From contig CM060106.1 of assembly GCA_030522415.1 (NCBI GenBank), positions 29,257,485 through 29,321,484 on the forward strand: DNA of 64,000 bases, read 5' to 3'. The translations under genes and the position numbers were made by a program. The notes beneath the pieces are model-generated. The model ran no database searches. It had not been told where the DNA came from and was given only the letters and a program-made list of their open reading frames with translations. Positions within the stretch are counted from its first letter, which is position 1. Each line of letters starts with the position of its first letter. Of this stretch, positions 11,671-26,600 are shown in pieces. Source of the stretch: Channallabes apus (Eukaryota; Chordata; Actinopteri; Siluriformes; Clariidae).

Positions 11671-14600
11671 TTGTACCATATATATACCATATATTTGTTT
11701 TTTTTCCCCCACTAGCTGTCTAATCCAAGACCAAATGTATTTGCATTAAGCTAATAGTACAGGGCGATTCATGTCGAAAGAGGTCCTGAATATTCTGTAA
11801 TAACTCTCGCAATGAGGAAGCAATCTGAACCATCTGAATTTGAACCAATCTGCCAGTTACATTTCAACGTGGTGCTCCATGTTCCTGAACATACTGGAAC
11901 CAGTGACGGTATCTTCTGACTCTTATCTTCATATCATTGCATTGCGCTCATGAACGACAATGACATTGTCACCGTGACATTTTCGGACGGCCTCCTCCAT
12001 GAGAAGGGATCAATGATCAATGATTTCCAGTTTCTGTACCATCCTATGAATACTACTCTTTGAGGAACACCATATTTCTTCTTAAATTCGCTCTGATGTC
12101 ACTTAAACGAACTGGTGACCCAATAGGTTCACAATATAAAGGAGTGCTGCTCATTACTCTATACCACCATCCTGATGAGAAGTCGAGTGACTGAGTAAAG
12201 GGGTACGGCTGTCTGGTGCCTACCGTGTGTTTAAACAAACCACATGTCATTTATTTTTCCCTGGGAATACGGTATATTTCAGTAATTTAACACTCCTGTG
12301 AATACCGTGTGGCTCCATAGGTGAGCTCCCGCAGTCTAGCCTCATGACAATGGGGGCGAAGGCAAGTCTGCTCTCCACACAGTGCTTCCTGATACTCTCC
12401 AGGATGCTCAGCGGGAAGTGAATGTGCAGATCACACAGGAAAACAATACTGTGGCTGTCCTGAAAAGCACACAGAAATGCAACTTCCTCAAACCTAAACA
12501 GTGATTTTATATAGCTTAAATAAGGACGTGTAGTCTGTTTGGATTTGTTCTTACAGCTATTGTATCCACCCCCATCTGTAGTCCAGAAGATCTCTCAAAG
12601 TTTCCTTCACGTCTTAGATATTCATACCTGAACACATATGTAAACAGAGCTTAACAACGATCCTGCAAACATACACACCAGCATAAAAATGTAGGGTGTT
12701 TGTCCATCATGGGCTGGTTTAAGTGGACCTGCGACACCCATATGTTGGTGTAAGTAGGTAAAGAGAGCAGGATGTTACCTGGGCACTGTGCTCTTCCTTA
12801 AGGCCTGCTCCACATCCATATCGTCACTCTCAAAGTCCACAATGATGATGCTGAAGTTCTCATCCTTGGTCTCTCGATGTAGGAGTTCCATATCGGAGAT
12901 AAACTGCTGAACCCACCGTGCCTGGTTCTTCACTGTCCGAGACAAAAAAGTAAGTGCTAACTTCAAGTTTTATCGAAAAATTTTATCATTCAATCAATTG
13001 AAAGCTTTGTAGCATCCATACATGGGCAGTCACACATCAAGGCTAAAACTACCAACCAGGGAGAGTGAAGGCTATCACTTGGTTCCTCACTACCACGTGA
13101 TCACACCAATCGCATCTTTTCGAACTGTTCACTCACACGCTTGGAGGACAGTGCTATTCTGGTTTAATTACCTCTTTTATAATTAAGTAATCAGCTCTTT
13201 TAATTGACCAATAATTTAAAGGAAAAAGATTTTGTTCCATAATAATCAACCTAGTGCTCTTTGGTTGTCCCAATGTTGTTGCAACATTAATTTCTGACAT
13301 TAGATGACCAATTATAACAACAGTGTGAGCATGTATGATGTTATGATGTTATACAGTATTTGCAAAACTGTGTTCAAGTCATTCATTCAACGTTTCCCAT
13401 TGTATGTTATCCCAACATTGTTTTAATAAAGTAATCCTGGGCCTCCAAGTGGCGCAGTGGTAAAGTGATCATCTGGAGATCACTGGTTCGAACCCCGGGT
13501 GATGCTGTTACCTCTCACAGCCGGAGGTCTAGAGAGAGCTGATTGGCCGAGCTCTCTCAGAGGGGAGGGATGAGAGGTACTTAGTGCTTCCACATTAATG
13601 ACGGCTCTACAAGCCAATCAGGGCCGTCTGTGAGCTCACGTAAGCGGAGAGAGCGGATAGCGCTGATCCCCCCAGTGAGCGAGAGTTCGAAAAGACGTCA
13701 CGTGGGTCGGAGGAAACACGTGGGTAGGTCTGCGGCCCTCCCAACTGAGTGGCGGTAGAAGCTTAATCTGGGAGCCCCTAATGACTGGGAGGAATTGGAC
13801 ACGATTAGGGGAAAAAATCTGGAAAAAAGAGGGAAAATAATAATAATAATGCTAAACTTTTAAAAACACCCTAATACGAATAGTCATCAGACATCATTGG
13901 CACAGCATTATGCAAAGCAAACAGCACTGCTGGGAAAAAAGCAATACAGTAAGTTTTTAAGCCTCTCGGCTAATTTTGCTCCAGGCTAGATCATTATAAA
14001 TTTTATCATGCCTGATCTAATTCTATGGTCACGGGTCAGTGCTGATGGGGAGAGACTCGTATACCCTTCAAGTTCAAGTTCAACGTTCAAGTTCAAAGTT
14101 CAAGGTCAAGTACCAGGAGCAGATCTACAGGACTGGCATTTCAAACATCTTTCATTAAACGCACACTGAATGCAAATTCGTTGGCAAATATTTTACAGCC
14201 TTTCGTTGGTAAGTAACAAAAATGTGCAAGGGATTGTGGGACGGCATGGGATGATAACCTGGTTTGTCATCAGAGAACATGACCGGAGGGGAAACTGACC
14301 TGCATTCAACTTTAGAGGGAAATAAAAGCATCAACTGTGTGGTGCTGACAAACTTTGACAAAGTAAGACAAAGCGCAGTTTGACTAAAAATAATGGCATG
14401 TATGCTGTATCTTCATACGCTCAACTAGGTTGCCAGGTAACTGAAATAAAAACAGTAATTTAAGTCCTCATGTTGATTAATTGAGATCGTATGGCGAAAT
14501 GTTTGTGCAAGATAAAGCTAACAACGTTGAGATTCAGTACCTGGTACCACAATATGCACCATGACGTCATGCCTCCACTGTAGCATGATAGGCTGACAGA

Positions 14601-17600
14601 GTAGCGGCTTTGGCCAGTGACCTCTCCAGGACGTGGAGGCCCGAGACGGTCCACTGGAGCTGCTGCTGGTGGTTGGTAATTTAGAGGGCACAGCAGGGGC
14701 AGAAGGAGTGGTGACTTCCCTGCTCTCTATAATTTCTTCATGGCGGCTGCGCTGGTGAAGGAAGTAGATGTACTCAGACAGGCGTACCACTCTTTCCCCC
14801 GCCTCCAACAGCTCCAGCTCCACTAAATAACGGCTTCCTCGTGCCGGATCTCTGCGTTTCTCGACATTCACGATACGGCGGAGGGAGTATATGCTGAGAG
14901 AGAGAGAAAGAGACAGAGAGAAAGAGAGTGAGAGAGGACCCTATTAGATTTCAGTGTACAGTATAGAAATAAATAATAGCATGTTTAATTCGTGTTGCAT
15001 GGGCACAAGAACGGATCATAGTAGAGTGCAATTCTTCTTCTTCTTATTATTATTATTACATGTACCCATACAAAATGGTATGAATCCGAAATTAATGTTT
15101 TAAATATACTAATACACATCAATGCTCAGGAAAAGTGTCTCAAAATATTGGCCTACATTAGTAGGTAATGCTTTAAGTTATATTTAGTTACATTGCACCT
15201 ATGACTGAGACAATAAAGTTTCTCTGAACTAGTCTGGAAAAAAACAAGAGCGAGATGAATAAGACAAATAAGCGTACATGTAAACCTGATGACTCAGCAC
15301 TGAGAAGCAGGCCCTGCACACTTTTTAATATGTGAAGGTGTTGAGAGTATGATTGTGACTATTACTACAATAATGCTGCATGGACACACTGCTAAAAGAG
15401 ATTGCTGTTGTATCAGAGTCAGAAGTAACACACAACCTGGTTAAAAGTGCAAAAAAAAACCTAACAGTAAAGATCTAAAGGGATCTAACCCTAACCCTTG
15501 ACCAGTTTTGGACTGCTAAATACACTAGAAGGAACACTTACCCTCCATTAAACTTGTTTATCCGTTCTACGTACTGTGCGATCACCTCCTGCGCCTCGCT
15601 CTCGGCTAGCTGCAGGTTTCCAGACACGTTGCACCGCAGGTCATTCCAGTCCGACCGGAGCAGCTCAAAATCCACCGGATTTACGCTGAATGTACGTTGC
15701 CAGTTGATCGCCTCCTCAGTCCAGCCGGGTCGTGCCTCTTCATCTTCGTAGCTGTATTCAGAGGTGGCGCTGTCTTTAATCTGAGCGACCTCCGGCTGCT
15801 GCGACTCCTCCACCATCTCAGAAGCTGTGGTGGCCCCGATCTCCACGGGTCGTCTTCTGTTAGAAGAATTTGTCCGTGTAAAGTCTGAGCTCGATGGAGG
15901 CAGGTCTGTGATGAAGGGTGATGGAAAATCATTCACTCCGTGTACAGTAGGTGAGAGTGGAGAGCTTCGCTTCAGTTGCTGTGTGGGTGATTTATGGTCT
16001 AATTTTGGCCAGGAGTCATGCCTTTTCGTGAATTTCCACCTTGAACTGAAATCCACAAGCTTTTTGCCACTTGGAGTTTGGTACAAAAAGACCCCAGGAA
16101 AGATCTCCATTGGCGGCTTGGGTGAACTTTTTGGTGAATGAGGTTTAGTGATGTCGATTTTGCTTGACTTAACTTCTTTCTCTGGAGAGCCAGGATGTGC
16201 CCTGTTGCTCAGAAGGTGACTCGCCAACGTATATAGCGAGGAACGCTGAGAATGCTTGAATGTTTTGCTCAGCCTTAAAGGAGTAATTTTGTTGCTTTGC
16301 TGTACGCTGCTTGGTGGAAGCCACTTTAAAGAACGCCGTCCATGGATCTGCATCATGCCCTCGTCTCCTTCATCATCTCCTGCCTCTATAATGTGCCTCA
16401 GGTGCCTCTCTTTATCCATTCCTCTCTGTTCCTCTTCCTGTTGAGCGTGTTTATGGTAGACTTGGTCTTCTCCTTTAATCCTCCTTTTGGTTCGCTTGGC
16501 TTTGAAATGTGAGTACAGGTGATCTCGGGTTACAATGTGATCTCTTGACTCTCTGGCTGTTTGGGTCTTAGTAGAGATGGTGCTAAATGAAGAACTTAAG
16601 AGCTGATCAGACATGCTTGTGTTGCTTGTTCTCCTGACTGGATGATGATTAGTGATGACCAAGTCTTCCTCTAGATCTACACCCTCTTCTTCTTCAAGGA
16701 AATCTAATGAAAAATAATAAATTTGAAATGTACAGCATACTCGAAGATCCAAGAAGTTTCTTAACACTTAATGTTGCATTATTACTACCATTCTGCCATC
16801 CTGCTAACACACTTATGCACAATCACACATGCTGTTTTTTTTTTTAAAGGCAATTATCGCAAACACAGCTGTGATGTCCTCATCTCTGACAATGCTGTGA
16901 TTAACCTATACCAGAAGAAGCCAACTGTTAAATTCTCTCTTAAAACTGTTTTGCAGCATGTCACAACACACCATCAGGATTTGGAAAGAAAATAGGCGTG
17001 TCATCACTATCTTCATCCATCTTCATGTATTTATAGAAGCCAAACCTGTTCGGAGTACAAGATGAAACATTATAACATCACTCCTGCCATTCATACTGTA
17101 AATGCAAAATCTGCAGTCAAAATGATGTAATATGAGGTAATAAATACTCTGTTAACTGGTAAGCCATACTTTTCCAAGTATACTGGAGATTCCCTGTAGA
17201 AGCATTTGTTCTCTCTTTCCATATGAGTGAGTCTGGTGAAATCATTCGGATAGACGTAGGACAGATACACCTAAAAGGATTAAAACACTAATGAGAATCA
17301 ACATGGAAAAAAACAACAACATAGAATTCAATTGTAATGATCTGTTTTGTCCAACGGGAGGCAATGTTTGCTGACTGTAACAATGCCTGAAAATCAGAGT
17401 TTTTTTTGTTTCTCCCCCGGATTGTGAGCATCAGCAAATACATATCAAATAAATGCAGCTCATATGGAGTGTCGGTGCTACTCACGAACTGCAGGCCCTG
17501 GTAGCGTGCGATGGGGAAATCTCTCACGACATAGGTAGGAGAATAAACACAAGACGGGAGCACCTTCTCCAGCCTGGACGGAGCCATCATAGGGACTAAG

Positions 17601-20600
17601 AGGAGATAATATAAATTTGATTTAATTCCTTAACATATAATGCTACTGTAAATATACAATTCTAAGCAGTTTTTTATTTCATTATCATAAACTGTATAGC
17701 CACATACATGATGAATACCATACAGTGCAAAAATAGCTGCTGTCTTCAGAAAAGAGTAACATTTGGACTGTTATGACCATCATCCTCATCATCATCAATT
17801 ACTGTATACCGCTTTATGTAGTATACAGGGTTGCGGGGGGCCTGGAGCCTATCCCATGAGACTTAGGGTATGAGACGGGTGGTAATCCATTGTAGGGCAC
17901 GTACACATACAGTACAGCCATTCACACACTATGAGCAATTTGGGAACGCCAATTAACCTAATCTGCATGTCTGTTGGAGGACTGTTGGAGGAAACCCACC
18001 AAACACAGAGTAAGCATGCAAACAAAAACATTTGAACCCGGACCCTTAAGAAGCAAGACTAAATTCTAACCACTAAGCCACCGTTCTGTCATATCTATAT
18101 TTCTAATTGGGGTCAAAACACCGATCAGACCTAACATTAACACCACTGCCAGGTGGACTGAAACTCCCTTATTACCAGCTATACACCAGCAAACTGGTCA
18201 AAGGATCATGGGCACCTGAGGCTAACTCATGCCTTTGTGGAACAAAGGCTATCCCATCTGATGCGCACCAATGGGATGCACGGGACAACCATGCCCAATC
18301 CATGAAGGCTCCACCCAGCAACCTACAGCACCCACTGGATGCGCTGCCAACATACTGGTGTCGGGAGAGAGCCACACCTCATACAGTATAATACAGTATA
18401 ATACAATAATAAGTAAAGTATTAATTTTTTGTTTTACTCCGGATACCCTTTATAATGAAGAATTCCTATTTTTATCCAGACTTGGGACTAAGGATGAGCT
18501 GAATCCAGTGGCTAGGTTTTGGAATTACATTGTTAATTACATTTGTGCATGCAGGAATCACACCATTAAGTGTAGATCATTGGGTTTAATGTCAACATGT
18601 CAACACATTGTAAATGTGAAACAGAATGCTTAGACTTGGATTTTTATCAGCTCATGAGTCCTTCAATTGAGTATTATTTGGATTTGCATACCAGAGATGA
18701 TAGCCTTTCTAAAAGCAGCTTTCTGGAAACCAAAGCACACTTTTATTTCTTGCAAATACATCCCATGCCGAAGCACTTTTAGTTTGCTGAACTGTATTAC
18801 TTTTTCGTTTTTGGATTGCACTTTCTTTCTCTTGTTCTCTTTCTTCTTTTTTTTTTCTTACCTCACTATTACAACAACAGTGTAATTTATGTAAATATAT
18901 ACTTATGACTTGCAAATATGGGACTAGTGTGTGGGAATGGCAAGTCTACACTGCTACATCTGATTCATCACTCACACTTAAATGGCTCCTCTTTTTGATG
19001 TTGTATGACAATTTCATAAATCATACGAAGACTTCTTTAAAAAACTCCTTTCTCGCTAACGGATATTATAACCCGGGTGTAAAAGAGGTGAAATCCCACA
19101 TGCTGAAACGACTGGTTTAGAAACAGGATGCTTTCAGTCATTGTCTTATTTCACCAATTTTGTACATAGTAGCAAAAAAACAAAACATTCATAAAAGAGG
19201 CTCGATAATGAGATTTAAACAGAGCATTATTTTATATCATTATTTAATTTTAGATCAAAACCGCTGTTTTCTTACCTGCTTGTTTTTTGGAGCTGCATGA
19301 GACATGAGGTAATGGCTCCAATAAAAGTCGATCCTTTAGTAATTTGTGGTTTTATATGTAGTAGTATCTTTTTTAAATATATTCTACTAGGTTTAAATCT
19401 TAGAATTTGACTTTAAATCGTAGTGTTACTGTGTAGAGGTGTGTATTGTTTGCCAGCAGGGGGCTCACACCCTTCCCCTTTCCCATCACCCTGCTCACCA
19501 GTCGATAAACACAGAGTCATGAACCTCTACACACAGAAACCCAACAGTGTCCGGACCGATCTGCAGAATGTAGCACTGATGTTCTGCAAGACAGAAATAA
19601 GCAGATCCAGATCCCGTTCTTTTCCAGATGCAGACTTTATGACTATCACACTGACCTGAGGACTATAGGTCGCGTGTTTCCTGTTTAGTTGTATTCAGTT
19701 CTGTCTATTTACACTGCATATTCATTTCCTGTAAGGTTCTAACAGTTTTTCTTGCACTTACGAGTTTTATTCACTGATTTACCTGGTGGTTTGACCTGTT
19801 TTTAAGTTCTCAGTTTCTGATCTGGTTTTCCTGTGCAGTTCTGGTTGTTTGCTCAATTTGACCTCAGCCTGTTTTCTAATTGCAAATCTGCGTGCTGATA
19901 TGGATTTTAATAGACTTGTGCTCGCTCTAACATCAACCTGCCTCGTTTGAATCTCTGGTGGCCTTTTTTATCTATTGCAACCGCTGCATTAATTAGGGTG
20001 GTTCTTGTGAAATTTATATATACGCATATATATATATTTATTAATATACAGAACCCGTCCAAGTTTAGACACAAGGTTGAATTTATTTTCTACATTCTAG
20101 AACAATACTGGATTTTTCCTAAAACTAGGAAATAACACATATAGCATTAGGTAATTAAGTAAGAACATTATGTTCTGGAACAGCTCTTGCCGAGTGCATT
20201 TGCAAAACCATGATGAAACTGGAGACCAACTCAAGAAAGTTTCATGTGTTGATGTCAGTCCATGCTTTCCCATCTATATCTGTGATAAGAGCCTAGCAAA
20301 ACAGTACTGCTATAAAACTGGAGACTATAAAAGTCTGAGTCAATGAGAAATTTGTGAATAAGCCATAGTGAACAGTACATTAGGGTTAAATTGAAATCGC
20401 TCTCCCTCATTAGTCATTCAGTCCGAACATGATTTAATACAACCACAAACCTGTTAAATTAAAAGCAAATTATTATTCGGCACGCACCGAGCACACAGCC
20501 AAGCCTGCATTAGCATGTAGTCAGACAGACAAACGCTGTGCATATTCTACAGAACAGAAAAAATAAATAAATAAATCAGCATCAGCCATGCTAATGTTAG

Positions 20601-23600
20601 TATGCAGACATGCAGTCATAACAATGTAAATCGGCCCTTCGTGCACGTGAAACAGAACGTCCACTGACGAGATCGAAATAAAGATTCAAACTTTGCAACC
20701 TGTCAGCAGGACAACAATAAGCATAAATATTCGTGAAGGGAAAATAGCGGGGCTGAAAAGTGTAAAGAAAGCATAACAAAATATGTAGGTATGTACAAGA
20801 TGTGTCTCTTTAGCAAGTCCTCCATCGATTTTCAAAGGATAAGGCACTCGTCTTCTGACAATGTCAGTTGCCTTCTTTACAGTCCTACTGTAGTTTGACT
20901 TCAACACACCTCGTAGTATACAGTAAGTGCCCATGTTTAGCCTTTGTCTCATTAGTAATACAACTCATACAATTATTTGAGAACTTTAGTCTACAGTAAT
21001 TCAGCCTGGCTTGCCATTTAATGACAAACAGTGGAAAAATGACTCATAGAGTAAAATAATAATAATAATAATAATAATAATACATCCATTTTCTTCCGCT
21101 TATCCGAGATCGGGTCGTGGGGGCAGCAGCTTCAGCAGGGATGCCCAGACTTCCCTCTCCCTGGCCACTTCTTCCAGCTCTTCTGGGGGGATCCCAAGGC
21201 GTTCCCAGGCCAGCCGAGAGACATAGTCCCTCCAGCGTGTCCTGGGTCTTCCCCGGGGTCTCTTTCCGGTGGGGCGTGTCCGGAACACCTCACAAGGGAG
21301 GCGTCCAGGGGGCATCCTAAATAGATGCCCAAGCCACCTCATCTGGCTCCTCTCGATGCGGAGGAGCAGCGGCATAATAATAATAATAATAATAATAATA
21401 ATATTAATAATAATTCAGCGCAGTTATAGGCATTTATCATTTAATGGCTTGGACAAAACGATGTGCTAAGTACGGTGTTGTAATCCCTTGACCTCTAGTA
21501 CATCTACTGTATATGTTGTTCTTGCTACAGTACAACCAGCAGAGTTGTAACGAACAATGGTAGGTAATATTTTACTTATTACTAATTTGGCCATTATTGC
21601 TTCTATTCCTAAGAAAGGCATATGGTCTATTGTTCTGAGCTGGCAGATACAGTTTTAGAAAGTCCAAACATTTGCAGCTTGTGTGTGCAGTTTTGTATTC
21701 CAACAGTTGTTTGTTCTGCCAAAATGCCCAGACTTGAACATCTGTAAAGAGAGTTCTGCCATAACTGTGGCAAAGCAAGCTATTCAAATGCTGCTGCGTA
21801 TTCATCACCTTTCTCTAGTGTTTCATGGCCACATTGAGGAATAAAGCTAACAGCAGATATGGCTGCAGAGCCCTCTAGGAAGATAAAGGTGAGTGCCAGA
21901 ATTGTGTTGCAGCAGCAAGAATAAAACCAAAAGAAGATACATAGGATACACTAGGGATTGCATTGTGGCCTCAACGCAGCACAAAACACAAAGGCAGTTT
22001 TGTGCTGGAACAGACGGTGATCAAGCCACTGAGGGAAGATTTACTGAAATTGCCGGGGGAGTTCAGCTTCGGTCCGGACATGATGCTGTCGAGATGGTCC
22101 TTCCTTTCTTCTGATAACCACAGACTACTTGAGTGGCTACTTAGCACACTATCCACAATGTATTGTTACCCTGTTGTCTAGTGCTAAACACACGAGCCCA
22201 CCTCACAGATACACAAGACCCAAGCTACAGTACAGTAAATGACTATACTTACCACAGAATCACTATACTCAAAAAACAGAATTCTTGTTTGAACCACAAA
22301 TCCTGAAATATTTTATGATTTTGCTCCATTTAAGAATTGAAAGATGTCTTCGTAGTACTTGCTGTGATGCAGACAGTGAAAATCCATGATTGTTTTGTAT
22401 ACAATAAATCTGAAGGATGCACGCTTCCATTTTAGGAGTATATTGAAACAGAAGGTGAGAAATACATAAATTCGTTAAAATACCCCAGTTTTCAAACCTC
22501 CAGAAATAAGGTTATGAAATACATCGATCAGCCATAAAGTTAAAATCTAAAACAGTTTGAGCCCAATGTTGTTTGAGTTCCACTTGTGCTGCTAGGGCAG
22601 TTCTGGCCCCGGGGCTGTGCTGTGGTGTCTGGCACTAGGACAGTGAGACCTCCATGGATCAGACTTGTTTGTCCCCATCGCAGCAGGCTGTGTTACCTGG
22701 CTGTCACGACTTTTTTCAGCAATTTGTGGTTTATTGGCTTTTCTGTGGGATCCAACCAGACAGGCTAGCCTTTGATCCCAGCAGACATAAATGAGCCCTG
22801 GGTGCCCATGATCGTTTCACCAATTTACTGGTATATAATTGATAATCAATGTTATTTAATTCACCTGTTGGCGTTGTAGCTGATTTTGTCTAATCTCCAC
22901 AAGTTGCACACACACTGTTCGGTGGATTTTTCCCAATAGTTAATTATGTATACAGAGCAACGAACTAAATTCCTCCAGCAACATCCCTGTAATCCCATGA
23001 CATGATTCTTAGCTGATTTCTAGCAGTGTATCGATTCTACATTGAGCTGCTACAGTATGTTACATCTGGGTGTAGAGTCTATTGCAAAAAAATAAAATAA
23101 AATAAAAATTAAATCCTGAAAATAACTAGCAAGATCAGCAGTATATGAATATTGAAAATTATAGTTCTTCAGTATACAAGTTACAGTGTATCTGACTGTA
23201 TCATGTGATTAATATACTCACTCTTGTAGAATGTGTCACGTGGGTCTGGTCTGAGCATGTCTGCAGCATGTGTGTGTGAACCGTGGACCTCCTGCAGAGA
23301 GCGTACGTGGCTGGCCAAGGTCTGAGGGATGTGTTTCACACTGTTCATCTTCAGGTTGGACTCATCTGAGGTGAGAGAGAACGAGAGAGGAAAGTGAGAA
23401 AAGGGTCATGTAGTTAACTTCACACACATGAGCAGCAGCTCGGTGGATGAGGGATGACAGCGGAGGTCACTGAGATCAGCTCAGGGAAGAAGTGCAAGAA
23501 AGGCAAAACACAACACAACGCTATACATCAAGAAGTATAGACTCTAGTCCTGAAGGTAAGTGTAAATTCTTTGCGAAAGCCGGAAACAGTGTGTATGAAT

Positions 23601-26600
23601 ATGATAATATTTTTGGGTGAAACGGAGAACTGGAGTTAAAGGAACAGTCATAATCTTAAGTAGAATAAGGAACAGAATTTGGAAATGCTGCATATTCAGC
23701 CACCCTCATAAAAACAAGAAATACTGAGATGCAATATACAAATGTATTATTCTCTTTTACCCATTTGTCATTTTTTTTGGGAAATAAATTTGAAATAAAT
23801 GACCAAATTCGGATGTCATGTGGGATAACCAACTGTCAGCACTAGTGTGGAGTGCATGAATAACAGAGTCAATTTCATTTGTTTGTTTATTTATTTATCT
23901 AAATATTAAATAATTTCAAACAACCATGTACATGAGGCTTGCAATATGAAATAATGACAGTGATTAATTTTTTTTTTTTTTTTTAGAAGAGCAAGGAAGG
24001 AAAAAAGAAACATAAAGGAGGTGATGAACAAGAATTCTTTATGATCAATTTACCACATTTATACACAGAATCATATATAAATGAACATAATCAGACGGGT
24101 AAGGCCTTCTTTCTCCATAGAAAGACATAAAGACACTGTAACTGTATGATGATGAACCTGGTTTTTGAGTTTTTGTCTACGGTCACATTCAGAGATGTGT
24201 GAAACTGCATGTAGTGTACACCTGCAGTGTGTGAGGGACAGAGTTTTGCCAAAAACAGACATCAAACGCATCAGCTGGGTGCAACTCTGACCTTGAAGTC
24301 CGTTTTTATATTTTAAAATAATAACTGTGTCTCATGTCAACGCTGGAATCAGAGTCAAACTCCAGTTCCCAGACTGCTCCATGGTCTACAGTCAGGGCCA
24401 CCACAAACCAGTCACCCAGTTAATTACCCTGGACTCATCAACACTGTATATACTGTATACTGTATAAACTGACACACGCCAAACACCACTTGAACATAAG
24501 TACTGCTTAGTGTATCTTACCTGACATCCCAAATCCTGTTCGTTGTATCTGATTAACTGGTTCATTCTGGATTTTGCTCAGTATTGGCTGTTTGGTCTGA
24601 CCTTCTGTCTGTTTTTCAAATCGTCTAACATTGCACTAATAATATAAATAACAGCCAAATATGAGTAAAATTTGTTGACTAGATACAGCATGATAAGAAT
24701 GTATTGCAGTGGGAATGGGAGGGGTGGTAACCTATCAATAATCTATTTAATTGGTAAATATTAACCATGCAAACACTTCGATATGATAATTTCTATCTTG
24801 TCAGAATGAAGAATGTCATATTCCTTCTGTGCATGTTTGCCTCTATGTGGGGTAACGTTAAGTGTAATTTGACCTGGGAAGCAATTTTGCTTTCATTCAT
24901 GAATGAGAAAAACACTCCCATCTGTGTTTACTTTCTTCCACTGGGTCTCTGGCTGAAAAAGGAGTACTGATTGCCCTCCCAATTAATATATTATAAGGCA
25001 TCAAATTATTTTAACCAATCATAATACAGAAAGTAGGATTTGTCAGGAAAAAAAAACTAACATCAAAGTTCAAGAACAATCTATTTTTTCTTTTGTTATA
25101 TTTCAGACACGATTAAACATTTCACAGAACAGGTTACAGGTTCCATCTGTGCATCGGGTTCTGTGGGCATGGAATGTGCATGTTCTCCCCGTGCTTGGTG
25201 GGTTTCCTCCAGGTCCTCCAGTTTTCTCCCACAGTGCAAAAACACACAGATTAGGCTAATTGGCGTTCCTAAATTGACCATAGTGTGTGAATGAGTGGCA
25301 CACCCCACCTAGTGCCCTAAGTCCTCTGGGATAGATTCTAGATTTCAGGCCTCTGTATACAGGATAAAGCAGTACAGACAATTGAGAGTAAACACTTCAC
25401 AGTGGGCAGATGGGAGCAGAAGCACTTTGTTTTGGGGGAAAAGTTACATTCTGATTAAATGCTTTAAGATCCAAAGGCGGCAAAAGTAAGCAAACTCACT
25501 ACTCAAGTAAAAGTAAAAAAACTTGCCTAAAAATGTACTCCACTTCAAGTAGAAGTACCACTTTAGCTTTTTTTCTTTCTCAAGTAGAAGTACAAAGTAT
25601 GTACTTTAAATGTACTTTATATACAGAAGGTGACGTACCCAACAAAGAAACAGACTTTACTTTGGATATCTGACGAAGTTACTGATAAACAGAGCTTTAA
25701 AGTAACACAACTGAACACAGTTGATGTAGTGTAGTAGTAGTAGAGTACAACTATAGTAGTAGAAATTTTAAAATATATATATTTTTTTAACCACAACGAC
25801 AGTATAAATTAATAATGAATAAATAAATGTACAATTCATTTGCTGTGGTCAGATGATTTACTTGTAGACTTTACAATAGATAAAATGTTTTAAGGCCAAT
25901 TTATTTAAACATTTCAGCAAGTTATATTAATTATTTGACTGGTCGGTTTAGTGGACAGAGACGAGTGAATATATTATATATATATTATTAGACAATGTAC
26001 TTTACAGCTAGAATTCTGAGAAACTTTTAGTATTTAGTCATGAAGATCATAAGGATCACAAAGAGACAACGTTAGAGTGATGCAAGTAGCCACTCTGCCC
26101 TGCTTGTAGTTTAACTTCAAGCTGTGGCTTTTCGGGAGCTAAAAATAAATCATTGATTAACTTTGTTGAAAATTAAAGGCGTCAGCTTCTAAAAACTCAG
26201 TGCTGTTCAGGTTGGTGATACAGTGTGTCATTCATTCATTCATTTTCTGTACAGCTTTATCCTTATATACAGGGTCGCGGGGGCCTGGAGCCTATCCCAG
26301 GAAACTTAGGGCACAAGGCGGGGTACACCCTGGACAGGGTGCCAATCCATCGCAGGGCACACACACATACACACACTCATTCACACACTACGGGCAATTT
26401 GGAATGTCAATTAGCCTAACCTGCATATCTTTGGACTGTGGGAGGAAACCGGAGTACCCGGAGGAAACCCACCAAGCATGGGGAGAACATGCAAACTCCA
26501 TGCACACAGAGACGGGAATCAAACCCGGACTCTGGCGGTGCAAGGCGACAGTGCTAACCACTACACCACCGTGCCGTATAATTAATTATAATTCATTCAG

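Noticed and set aside
13438..13510. tRNA-like head with A and B boxes
   Set aside because: Part of a SINE with a long tRNA-unrelated body; no full cloverleaf, so not a tRNA gene.
15554..16141. Open frames on the plus strand opposite the long stem exon
   Set aside because: Shadows of the true minus-strand exon, which has conserved motifs and matching phases.
24767..24970. Frame with a signal-peptide-like start
   Set aside because: 67 codons in intron sequence with no similarity and no partner exon.
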